From: Planctomycetota bacterium
Lineage (GTDB): Bacteria; Planctomycetota; Phycisphaerae; Phycisphaerales; UBA1924
Direction of reading: 5' to 3'
NCBI GenBank assembly: GCA_023434205.1
Contig: JAEYTB010000254.1
Coordinates: 1-13,417, forward strand
DNA: 13,417 bases
Part shown: positions 1 through 6,012 of the stretch, piece by piece
How the letters are laid out: every line of letters begins with the position of its first letter
Numbering within the stretch: the stretch's first letter is position 1
Position numbers and translations under genes: made by a program
The notes under the pieces: model-generated
Told to the model about the DNA's origin: nothing
The model's input: only the letters and a program-made list of their open reading frames with translations
The model's database searches: none

Positions 1-8
1 AGCACCGC

Positions 9-266
9 ATGCAGGCCGAGTACGGCGCCGAGAGCCACCTCGAGCCCTCCCGCTGGTCCATCGTCCGCTGGTGGCGGCCACCGCCCGGCACCACCGACCC
101 CGAGTACCTCCCCGACCTGCCCATGGACGCCGCCCTCGCCACCGACCGCGACGAGGCCTGGGTCGTGCTCTTCGCCGACGAATGGGCCCTGCGCAACTTC
201 ACCCAGCGCAACCCCAATGTCGAACTCTCCGCCACCCCGTGGGAGCACACCGCCCCCGCCCGGTAA
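9..266 (+). CDS. Small hypothetical protein, possibly 5'-truncated by the window edge
   Basis: This reading frame encodes 85 residues from the first ATG, and the two codons before it are also open, so the true start may lie to the left of the window. Third codon positions are almost all C or G, as in the clear genes nearby, which supports real coding. The product is soluble-looking, with no signal peptide or membrane segment. It is rich in Trp (SIVRWWRPPP near residues 17-26; AWVVLFADEWALRNF near residues 50-64) and acidic residues. I recognise no family. Its TAA stop forms the first three bases of a TAAACT hexamer that may be the -10 element of the next gene, which starts 9 nt after this stop codon. 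It could be the C-terminal end of a longer protein. Function is unknown. Confidence 0.6.
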   Translation: MQAEYGAESHLEPSRWSIVRWWRPPPGTTDPEYLPDLPMDAALATDRDEAWVVLFADEWALRNFTQRNPNVELSATPWEHTAPAR

Positions 267-269
267 ACT
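264..269 (+). promoter_or_regulatory. Candidate -10 hexamer (TAAACT) for a leaderless start at 276
   Basis: TAAACT ends exactly 6 nt before the ATG at 276. No Shine-Dalgarno precedes that ATG, so a transcript starting at the ATG itself is plausible. The first three bases are also the stop codon of the upstream ORF, which could be coincidence. I see no convincing -35 element. Confidence 0.4.
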
Positions 270-275
270 GCGCTG

Positions 276-551
276 ATGTTCCGCCGGCGCGCCCGCAGAC
301 TGTCAAAGTTCGCCATCGCGTTCCTTCTCGGGGTCGCGATGATCGGCGCGTTCCAGGAGGACCTCCCCAACGGCGGCTCAAGGTGGTCGCCCTGGGGCTT
401 CGCCGCGGTCGGTGCGCTCGCCCTCAGCCTGCTCATCATCGAGCAGCGTGCCCGCCGCGCCATCAACCCCATGCTCTGCAAGTCCTGCCGCTACGACCGC
501 ACCGGTCTGGAGCCCGCCGCGTCCTGCCCCGAGTGCGGAAAGCCCCCCTGA
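276..551 (+). CDS. Small two-helix membrane protein with C-terminal zinc ribbon
   Basis: The gene encodes 91 residues. An Arg-rich N-terminus (FRRRARR) leads into a first hydrophobic helix at about residues 12-26. A short loop is followed by a second helix at about 40-56 (GFAAVGALALSLLII) and another basic stretch (EQRARRA). The tail carries Cys68-x2-Cys71 and Cys84-x2-Cys87 around an RYDRTGL segment, a treble-clef/ribbon pattern expected to bind one zinc. Ribbons of the form CxxCxYdxxGl...CPECG are, in my experience, very common at the ends of small membrane proteins in Planctomycetota. By the positive-inside rule both termini would be cytoplasmic, leaving the ribbon in the cytosol. The ATG has no Shine-Dalgarno but has TAAACT 6 nt upstream. 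Function is unknown; a membrane-anchored adaptor is only a guess. Confidence 0.75.
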   Translation: MFRRRARRLSKFAIAFLLGVAMIGAFQEDLPNGGSRWSPWGFAAVGALALSLLIIEQRARRAINPMLCKSCRYDRTGLEPAASCPECGKPP

Positions 552-564
552 CGCGGGCCCCTCC

Positions 565-570
565 TACCCT
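565..570 (+). promoter_or_regulatory. Candidate -10 hexamer (TACCCT) for a leaderless start at 578
   Basis: TACCCT ends 7 nt before the ATG at 578, and no Shine-Dalgarno lies between them. It fits TANNNT, and the same hexamer sits 8 nt before the ATG of hldE at the other end of the window. No -35 element is visible at the usual distance. Confidence 0.4.
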
Positions 571-577
571 CGCCCCC

Positions 578-1102
578 ATGGAACCCGCGCAACTGCAGCT
601 CCTCCTCCAGGCCCTTTCCTCCAGCGCTATCGCCGCGGGCCTCATCTACACCGCCGTGCAGTTCCGCAAGCAGCGCAACGCCCAGCACGTCGCCAACTTC
701 ACCAAGCTCGTGGAGATGCAGATGCACCTCCGCGAGATGCGCGTCAAAGAGCCCGCCCTCGCCGAGGTCTACCCCAACGACCTGGTCTTCGCCGACGGCC
801 TGCCCCTCCCCGAACGAGAGCGGGCCATCCGCATGTACTTCTTCAACCTTATGCAGCTCTCCGTCTTCGAGGTCGTCTGGTTCGGCTGGAAGAAGGGCCA
901 GATCCCCGACGACTACTTCCGCTCCTGGGAACGCCGCATGCAGGACGTCGTCTCCGAACGCTCCTTCCGCATCATGTGGAACTCCCCGAGCATGAAGTTC
1001 ATGCACGACGCCTTCTACGACTACATGAAGCAGACGATGGACGCCGTCCCCGAGCGCCCGCACCCCGGCGATCAATCCTTGCGGAACCCGCACGCCCGGT
1101 AG
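578..1102 (+). CDS. Single-pass membrane protein of unknown function
   Basis: The gene encodes 174 residues from the ATG at 578. The frame is open far upstream, but that part is Arg/Pro-rich out-of-frame translation overlapping the two genes before it, so the long version is rejected. An N-terminal hydrophobic segment at about residues 7-28 (LLLQALSSSAIAAGLIYTAV) is followed by FRKQRNAQ, which reads as a membrane anchor with the rest cytoplasmic. The remainder looks mostly helical, with conserved-looking aromatic patches (RMYFFNLMQLSVFEVVWFGW, about 85-104; DDYFRSWERRM, about 111-121). This resembles small bacterial membrane proteins with a helical cytosolic domain that are annotated as hypothetical; I cannot name the family. 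No Shine-Dalgarno is present. The last 31 nt overlap the 3' end of the convergent glycosyltransferase gene. Confidence 0.75.
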   Translation: MEPAQLQLLLQALSSSAIAAGLIYTAVQFRKQRNAQHVANFTKLVEMQMHLREMRVKEPALAEVYPNDLVFADGLPLPERERAIRMYFFNLMQLSVFEVVWFGWKKGQIPDDYFRSWERRMQDVVSERSFRIMWNSPSMKFMHDAFYDYMKQTMDAVPERPHPGDQSLRNPHAR

Positions 1103-2118
1103 TACAGCCTCCGCTGCACGCCCCGCCACACCCGCAGCCCCTCGCGCACGCCCCGCCACGCGCCGGGCGTGGGGTCCACCACCGGCCCCTCGTCCTTCAG
1201 CCACGCGTGAACGTGCGGGTGCGACACCGCCAACGCCCCCATCAGCCGCTCCCACGTGTGCGGCTCCATCGAGTCGTGGTAGTGCAGCACCGTCACGCCC
1301 CGGAACACCTCGGGCCGGATCAGTTCCGGCTGCCGGCACGTCACGTTGAAGTTCGTCCTGGGCGACAACGCCCGCCACCGCAGCCCATGCCGGTGCACGC
1401 TCAGCCCCACCGTCGCCTGTTCCAGCAGGTGCGCCTCGATGTGCTTCCGCGGCACGCGCGCATCCAGCATCGCCTCGCAATCCGCCAGCACCTTGCCCGC
1501 CAGCCCCGTGCTCCGCCGGTAGCTGAACAGCCCGCCATTCAGATAGAACCGAATCCGGTCCCCATCCTCCGCCGTGATCACCCACGGCAGGCTCTCAAGC
1601 TCCACCCCCAGGCTCCGCGTCGCGTTCCCCCAGAACGCGTCGTTGGGGTCATCCGGCCCCTTGGACCCGATGATGCCCATGCTCGGCATCGCCGTGAAGT
1701 CCTCGTTGTCCCCCAGCAGCAGTTCCGCCGGCTCCTCCAGAAAGAGCAGGTCGCTGTCCAGCCAGATCACCGTCTCCGCGCGGTGGCTGTTCTCGACCGT
1801 GAGCATCGCGTGGAACTTGTGCAGGAGGTGGTGCCACACGTACCGGTGCCGCCCCCGCGCCCGCACCACCTCCGCGCCCAGCGTCCGCAGCCGCCTCAGG
1901 GTTTCCGGACGCAGCGGCGGGCCGGTCCGCGCCGTGACCACCCTGAGGTCCAGCCCCGCGAGACGGCCCCCGTGCCGCCGCAGGCTCTCGACCATCCGCA
2001 CCGTCATCGGTTCCAGCGGCCCCGCTTCGATGCAAGCCACGAGCACCGCGTCGGGGGAGCTGGCGGTCCCCCGTTCGGGCCCGGCGTCGCGAGTGGTTGA
2101 AACGGACGCAGCAACCAA
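1072..2118 (-). CDS. GT8-like (GT-A fold) glycosyltransferase
   Basis: The 348-residue product is predicted to transfer a sugar from a nucleotide donor, probably in cell-surface glycan assembly. An N-terminal strand (AVLVACIEAG, about 24-33) begins the Rossmann-like donor domain. The segment VIWLDSDLLFLEEP (about 117-130) holds a DSD metal/nucleotide motif at 121-123. YLNGGLFSYRR (about 192-202) resembles the acceptor-side N-G motif of GT8 enzymes. VLHYHDSMEPHTW (about 277-289) resembles the C-terminal His motif that completes the metal site. No signal peptide or membrane helix is seen. The start is TTG at 2118, chosen because GGAGAG lies 6 nt upstream and no ATG or GTG occurs before Met38. 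It stands alone on this strand, diverges from the glycosyltransferase-lhgO pair, and overlaps the 3' end of the gene at 578 by 31 nt. Donor and acceptor cannot be read from sequence. Confidence 0.82.
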   Translation of the reverse strand: MVAASVSTTRDAGPERGTASSPDAVLVACIEAGPLEPMTVRMVESLRRHGGRLAGLDLRVVTARTGPPLRPETLRRLRTLGAEVVRARGRHRYVWHHLLHKFHAMLTVENSHRAETVIWLDSDLLFLEEPAELLLGDNEDFTAMPSMGIIGSKGPDDPNDAFWGNATRSLGVELESLPWVITAEDGDRIRFYLNGGLFSYRRSTGLAGKVLADCEAMLDARVPRKHIEAHLLEQATVGLSVHRHGLRWRALSPRTNFNVTCRQPELIRPEVFRGVTVLHYHDSMEPHTWERLMGALAVSHPHVHAWLKDEGPVVDPTPGAWRGVREGLRVWRGVQRRLYYRACGFRKD

Positions 2119-2124
2119 GAATCA

Positions 2125-2130
2125 CTCTCC
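2125..2130 (-). promoter_or_regulatory. Ribosome binding site GGAGAG for the TTG start at 2118
   Basis: GGAGAG is followed by a 6-nt spacer and then TTG. It is the only evidence that decides the start of the GT8-like gene, because no ATG or GTG is available near the N-terminus. Confidence 0.6.
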
Positions 2131-2315
2131 AGCAGGCCGCGCACGCCCCGAGCATCCGCGGCACCGACGCCCAGTGACTTACCATACCTCCGGCCGTTGT
2201 GCCTGCAAACGCCCCGCGCGTCCGGAAATCGCGCAAACCCTTTCGCCAGACCGATAAGCGTCAAAAAAGTGGCGGCGAGGATCAATGTCGGTAACTTGTT
2301 GGAGGGCAGCGAGTT

Positions 2316-2321
2316 TAAACT
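2316..2321 (+). promoter_or_regulatory. Possible -10 element (TAAACT) in the divergent gap before the glycosyltransferase-lhgO pair
   Basis: The 227-bp gap between the two divergent glycosyltransferase genes is AT-richer near 2255-2335 than the rest of the window. TAAACT there has the TANNNT form and would start a transcript about 18 nt before the TTG at 2346, with AGGGGAG (2336-2342) in the leader. The -35 region is poor (AACTTG, 17 nt upstream). I see no repeat or terminator in the gap. Confidence 0.25.
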
Positions 2322-2335
2322 GTGCAACCGTGACT

Positions 2336-2342
2336 AGGGGAG
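2336..2342 (+). promoter_or_regulatory. Shine-Dalgarno-like AGGGGAG before the glycosyltransferase
   Basis: A strong AGGGGAG lies only 3 nt before the TTG at 2346. The spacing is short for that start, and the only other early candidate (GTG at 2403) is 60 nt away with no comparable site. Confidence 0.4.
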
Positions 2343-2345
2343 CCT

Positions 2346-3533
2346 TTGACGGGACGGGCGGACAACAACGGAACGGCGGCCTCGCACTCTGGCTCCGCCA
2401 GGGTGTGCCTGCTTTCTCAGCGCCTCCTCCATCCGGACGTCTCGCGCTGCTGCAACTTTGAGTTTGAGGACACTGTCTGCTCGATGGACAACGTCCACCT
2501 CATCGCCCCCCGAATCGGCACCATCTCCGACCTCACCGACCGCGGCCTCCGCAAGCTCAGCCGCGTCCTCACCCCCGCGGCACGCCTCAACCCCGGCTTC
2601 ACCTCCACCGGCCTCGAGCAGGACTACGACCTCTTCTTCGCCAGCTTCCAGTTCATGAGCGACCTGCTCTCCCTCAACGCCATCCGCGACTGGCGCCGCC
2701 GCTGCCGCAAGGCCGTCTGCGTCATCGACGAGCTCTGGGCCGGCCGCGTCCGCGAGGTCCGCGGCCTGGTCCGCCTCCTCGACCAGTTCGACCACGTCTA
2801 CCTCGGGTGCCTGGGCTCGCTGGAGCCGTTCAGCCGCGCCACCACCGCGCCCTGCTCCTACCTCCCCCCCGGCGTCGATGCCGAGCGCTTCTGCCCCTTC
2901 CCCAACGCCCCGGACCGCGCCATCGACGTTTTCAACATGGGCCGACGCTCGCCGATCACGCACAAGGGCCTGCTCGACTGGTCGCGCCGCAACGCCCGCT
3001 GGTACATCTTCGACACCGTCAACCTGCGCACCGTCCAGAACCACGCCGAGCACCGCCAACTGCTCGCCGAGTCCATCAAGCGCGCCAAGTTCTTCATCGC
3101 CAACCAGGCCAAGTTCAACCGCGGCCACGAGACGCTCGGCCAGGCCGAGGTCGGGTTCCGGTTCTTCGAGGGCACCGCGGGCGGCGCCGTCCTCGTCGGC
3201 AACCGCCCCGAGACGCCGCACTTTGAGTCCCTCTTCGGCCAGGACGCGATGGTCCCTGTGCCCGCCGAGTCCCCCGACCTGGGCTCGGTGCTGGAAGACC
3301 TGGAGCGCGACCCGGCACGCCTCGAGCGCATGCGCACGCAGGGCGTCCGGCACGCGCTGCTCCGGCACGACTGGCTCTACCGCTGGCAGACCATCCTCCA
3401 GGAGGCCGGCCTGAGCATCCTCCCCCAGGGGGCCGACCGCCTCGCTCGCCTGCACCGGCTCGCGGCCCACACCGGGCACCACGACGCCGCGCCCACCCAC
3501 GCGAAGAGCCACAGCGCACTGCCCGTCCCATGA
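2346..3533 (+). CDS. Glycosyltransferase, GT1/CgeB-like (GT-B fold)
   Basis: The product has up to 395 residues. The C-terminal half carries FRFFEGTAGGAVLVG (about 271-285), the signature of CgeB-type glycosyltransferases (Glyco_trans_1_2), where the Glu binds the donor nucleotide-sugar. SYLPPGVDAERFCP (about 171-184) matches the linker usually found between the two Rossmann domains of GT-B enzymes, and DVFNMGRRSPITHKG (about 194-208) begins the second domain. No membrane helix or signal peptide is visible. A likely job is adding a sugar to a surface polysaccharide or small acceptor, but neither substrate can be read. An in-frame TGA at 2331 limits the start to TTG at 2346 (AGGGGAG 3 nt upstream) or GTG at 2403 (Val20). 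The first 19 residues look unconserved, so the GTG is possible. The stop overlaps the ATG of lhgO (ATGA), so the two are translationally coupled. Confidence 0.82.
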   Translation: MTGRADNNGTAASHSGSARVCLLSQRLLHPDVSRCCNFEFEDTVCSMDNVHLIAPRIGTISDLTDRGLRKLSRVLTPAARLNPGFTSTGLEQDYDLFFASFQFMSDLLSLNAIRDWRRRCRKAVCVIDELWAGRVREVRGLVRLLDQFDHVYLGCLGSLEPFSRATTAPCSYLPPGVDAERFCPFPNAPDRAIDVFNMGRRSPITHKGLLDWSRRNARWYIFDTVNLRTVQNHAEHRQLLAESIKRAKFFIANQAKFNRGHETLGQAEVGFRFFEGTAGGAVLVGNRPETPHFESLFGQDAMVPVPAESPDLGSVLEDLERDPARLERMRTQGVRHALLRHDWLYRWQTILQEAGLSILPQGADRLARLHRLAAHTGHHDAAPTHAKSHSALPVP

Positions 3534-4765
3534 CCGCCGCCCCCTCCCTGATCGTGATCGGAGGCGGCATCGTGGGCCTCGCGGTCGCGTACACGGCGCT
3601 CCAGCGCCACCCCGGCGCACGCGTCCGCGTCATCGAGAAAGAGAACGCCGTCGCACGCCACCAGACCGGGCACAACTCCGGCGTCATCCACTCCGGCGTT
3701 TACTACAAGCCCGGCTCCCTCAAAGCCATCAACTGCCGGCGCGGCAAGCGCATGCTCGAGGAGTTCTGCCGCCGCCGCGCCATCCCCTTCGACACCTGCG
3801 GCAAGGTCATCGTCGCCGTCACCGAGGACGAGCTGCCCCGCCTCGACGCGATCCACCAGCGCGCCCTCGCCAACGGCAGCCCCTGCCGCGTGCTCTCCCC
3901 GCAGCAGCTCCGCGAGATCGAGCCCCACGCCGCGGGCGTCCGCGCCCTGCACGTGGCGGACACCGGCATCGTCGACTTCCGCGCCGTCGCCGAGCACCTC
4001 GCCGCGTGCATCCGCGAGTCCGGCGGCGAGGTGGAGCTCGGCACGCGCGTCCTCCGCGTTATCCCTGAATCAGGACACGCGCGAGTCCTCACCTCCCGCG
4101 CCGAGCACACCGCCGACTTCGCCGTCGCCTGCGCCGGCCTCCACTCCGACACCCTCGCCCGCGAGAGCGGGGCACAGCCCGGCGTCCGCATCCTCCCCGT
4201 CCGCGGCGAGTACTACCTCCTCCGCCCCCAGGCCCGCGGGCTCTGCCGCGGCCTTATCTACCCCGTCCCCGACCCGCGATTCCCCTTCCTTGGCGTCCAC
4301 ATGACCCGCACCATCGACGGCGATGTGGAGTGCGGGCCCAACGCCGTCCTCGCGCTGGCGCGGGAGGGCTACACGCACGCCGCCATCAGCCTCCCGCACA
4401 TCGGGAGCATGCTCTCCGACCCCGGGGTCTACCGCTTCATCGCCCGCCACTGGCGGTACGGGATGGGCGAACTCCACCGCTCGCTCAGCCGCGGCGCGTT
4501 CGTCAGGGCGCTGCGCCGGCTCGTCCCCGACCTCACCGACGCCGACGTCACGCCCGCGCCCGCGGGCGTCCGCGCCCAGGCCCTTTGCGACGACGGCACG
4601 CTGCTGGACGACTTCAAGCTCGTCGACGCGGACGCCTCGCTGCACGTCTGCAACGCCCCGTCCCCCGCCGCGACCTCTTCGCTGAGCCTGGGCCTCACCA
4701 TCTGCGAACGGGTGGAGGCCCGCACCGGGTGGAGGCCCCGCGCGCCCAGCCCATCGCTCGTTTAG
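3530..4765 (+). CDS. lhgO: L-2-hydroxyglutarate oxidase/dehydrogenase (FAD-dependent)
   Basis: The 411-residue product oxidises L-2-hydroxyglutarate to 2-oxoglutarate using bound FAD, in this family passing electrons to oxygen or the respiratory chain. The N-terminus has the dinucleotide-binding loop IVIGGGIVG (about 8-16) and an acidic strand end, VIEKE (about 34-38). The LhgO-type signature HNSGVIHSGVYY spans about 48-59, GEYYLL about 226-231, GPNAVLALAREGY about 269-281, and the C-terminal FAD-contacting NAPSPAATSSLSLG about 375-388. Length and motifs fit the LhgO/YgaF family, within the DAO superfamily. The ATG overlaps the stop of the upstream glycosyltransferase (ATGA). Its TAG stop overlaps the TAA of the convergent methyltransferase gene within a shared TTAG. 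Coupling to a glycosyltransferase is unusual for this enzyme; no gab or csiD gene is in the window. Glycerol-3-phosphate dehydrogenase relatives are less likely given the signature at 48-59. Confidence 0.9.
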   Translation: MTAAPSLIVIGGGIVGLAVAYTALQRHPGARVRVIEKENAVARHQTGHNSGVIHSGVYYKPGSLKAINCRRGKRMLEEFCRRRAIPFDTCGKVIVAVTEDELPRLDAIHQRALANGSPCRVLSPQQLREIEPHAAGVRALHVADTGIVDFRAVAEHLAACIRESGGEVELGTRVLRVIPESGHARVLTSRAEHTADFAVACAGLHSDTLARESGAQPGVRILPVRGEYYLLRPQARGLCRGLIYPVPDPRFPFLGVHMTRTIDGDVECGPNAVLALAREGYTHAAISLPHIGSMLSDPGVYRFIARHWRYGMGELHRSLSRGAFVRALRRLVPDLTDADVTPAPAGVRAQALCDDGTLLDDFKLVDADASLHVCNAPSPAATSSLSLGLTICERVEARTGWRPRAPSPSLV

Positions 4766-5997
4766 CCCTCGCCCAGCCCCATCACCCGCGGGCGCAGGCC
4801 CATGCCCGACAACTGCTCGGTGATCTCCGGCACGTACACCGGGTTCATCACCACCACGAGCCCCGGCGGGTTCGCGCGGAGCGACTCCGGCGACACGATC
4901 GCGTGCCCGCTGCCCGCGATAAACGTGCCCTGCCGGTGCGGGTTGATGTCCACCACATCCGACACCTCGCCCTTGAGGCCTAGCGTCGTCAGGAACGACA
5001 CCGCCTTCGAGCCCGACCCCCACAGCGCGACCCGCTCGCCCCTGGCCGCGGCCCCGCGAACCTCGCCCAGCCACTTCGCCATTGTCTCGCCGAACTGCCG
5101 CGTCGAGTCCTCGATCATCCGCACCGTCGCCGCCGCATCCGGCGTCACCGCGACCCGCGCCCGCGCCGCCCCCACCCGCGGCCGCGCCGTGATCATCAGA
5201 TACTGGTCCCCGAACTCAAGCCACACCCGCTCCGTGTCAAACCCCGCCTCATCAAAGCACGCGGCGACCGACGCCGGGCTGAAGTACGCGCAGTGCTCGT
5301 AGTACAGGTCCCAGAACGCCCCCTCCTTCAGCTCGCGCACCACGTCGGGGATCTCAAAGAAGATCAGCGTGTCGCGCCGGTCGCCCGCCGTCCGCCGGAT
5401 CATCCGCATGAACTCCAGCGGCGTGTGGATGTGTTCCAGCGTGTGCCGGCAGCAGATCAGGTCCGCGTCCAGGTGCGCGTACTTCTCCCCGTAGAAGTCC
5501 TGGATAAACCGGATCCGGTCCTTCGCCGGGCTGTTCAACCGCTCCGGCCGGTACGACGGGTCAAGCCCCACCCCGCTCGCCATCCCCTGCTCGCACAGCA
5601 TCGCCAGGAACTCGCCCTTGCCGCACCCGACCTCCAGCGCGTGCTTGCCCTCCAGCCCGTGCTCGCGCACCACCCGCGCCGCCAGGTCCTCCGCGAAACG
5701 CCGGAACGTTGGCGAGAACCCCTGCGTCTCCTCGTACCGCACCGAGTACTCGTGCACCCGCACGTCGAACGCCGTGTTCGTGATGAAGCTGCACGCCCCG
5801 CAGTACGCCAGCCGCAGCGTGCCGCGCGGGTACGCGAGCGCGGCCTCCCGCGACGCCATGAGCAGGCAGCTATGCACCGGGACCCCCTCAACCCGGTAGA
5901 ACTCGGTAAGCCCGAGCGAGCCGCAGCAGGGGCAGACCAGCGACGGCCGGAGGTTCTTCTCCAGCGATACACGCTCCGGCAACTCAACTCCCGACAT
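4762..5997 (-). CDS. Sugar C-methyltransferase-like protein (NovU/TylCIII family), last gene of the CDP-sugar operon
   Basis: The 411-residue product has the three-part build of nucleotide-sugar C-methyltransferases. An N-terminal zinc module has Cys22-x2-Cys25 and Cys66-x2-Cys69. A SAM-binding Rossmann domain carries LEVGCGKGEF (about 121-130) and DLICCRHTLEHI (about 179-190). The C-terminal Methyltransf_14-type domain carries VALWGSGSKAVSFL (about 323-336) and VDINPHRQGTF (about 349-359). LYYEHCAYFS (about 231-240) keeps the Glu-His pair that acts in the related C-3'-methyltransferase TcaB9. The family methylates a ring carbon of keto-deoxysugar nucleotides. The ATG lies 15 bp after the stop of the sister gene, with GGAG 9 nt upstream. 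The 3' end overlaps lhgO by 4 nt. It is only distantly similar to its sister, so it may act on another carbon or do a related non-methylating step. Confidence 0.82.
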   Translation of the reverse strand: MSGVELPERVSLEKNLRPSLVCPCCGSLGLTEFYRVEGVPVHSCLLMASREAALAYPRGTLRLAYCGACSFITNTAFDVRVHEYSVRYEETQGFSPTFRRFAEDLAARVVREHGLEGKHALEVGCGKGEFLAMLCEQGMASGVGLDPSYRPERLNSPAKDRIRFIQDFYGEKYAHLDADLICCRHTLEHIHTPLEFMRMIRRTAGDRRDTLIFFEIPDVVRELKEGAFWDLYYEHCAYFSPASVAACFDEAGFDTERVWLEFGDQYLMITARPRVGAARARVAVTPDAAATVRMIEDSTRQFGETMAKWLGEVRGAAARGERVALWGSGSKAVSFLTTLGLKGEVSDVVDINPHRQGTFIAGSGHAIVSPESLRANPPGLVVVMNPVYVPEITEQLSGMGLRPRVMGLGEG

Positions 5998-6012
5998 CGA
6001 GGGGCGCTCCGG

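Noticed and set aside
412..2100. 562-codon open frame on the + strand over the small genes and the GT8-like gene
   Set aside because: Arg/Pro/Ala/His-rich low-complexity translation, out of frame with three coherent genes; a GC-driven shadow.
2334..3620. 428-codon minus-strand frame opposite the glycosyltransferase
   Set aside because: Antisense to a gene with clear GT-B motifs; the translation is repetitive Ala/Gly/Glu/Val without motifs.
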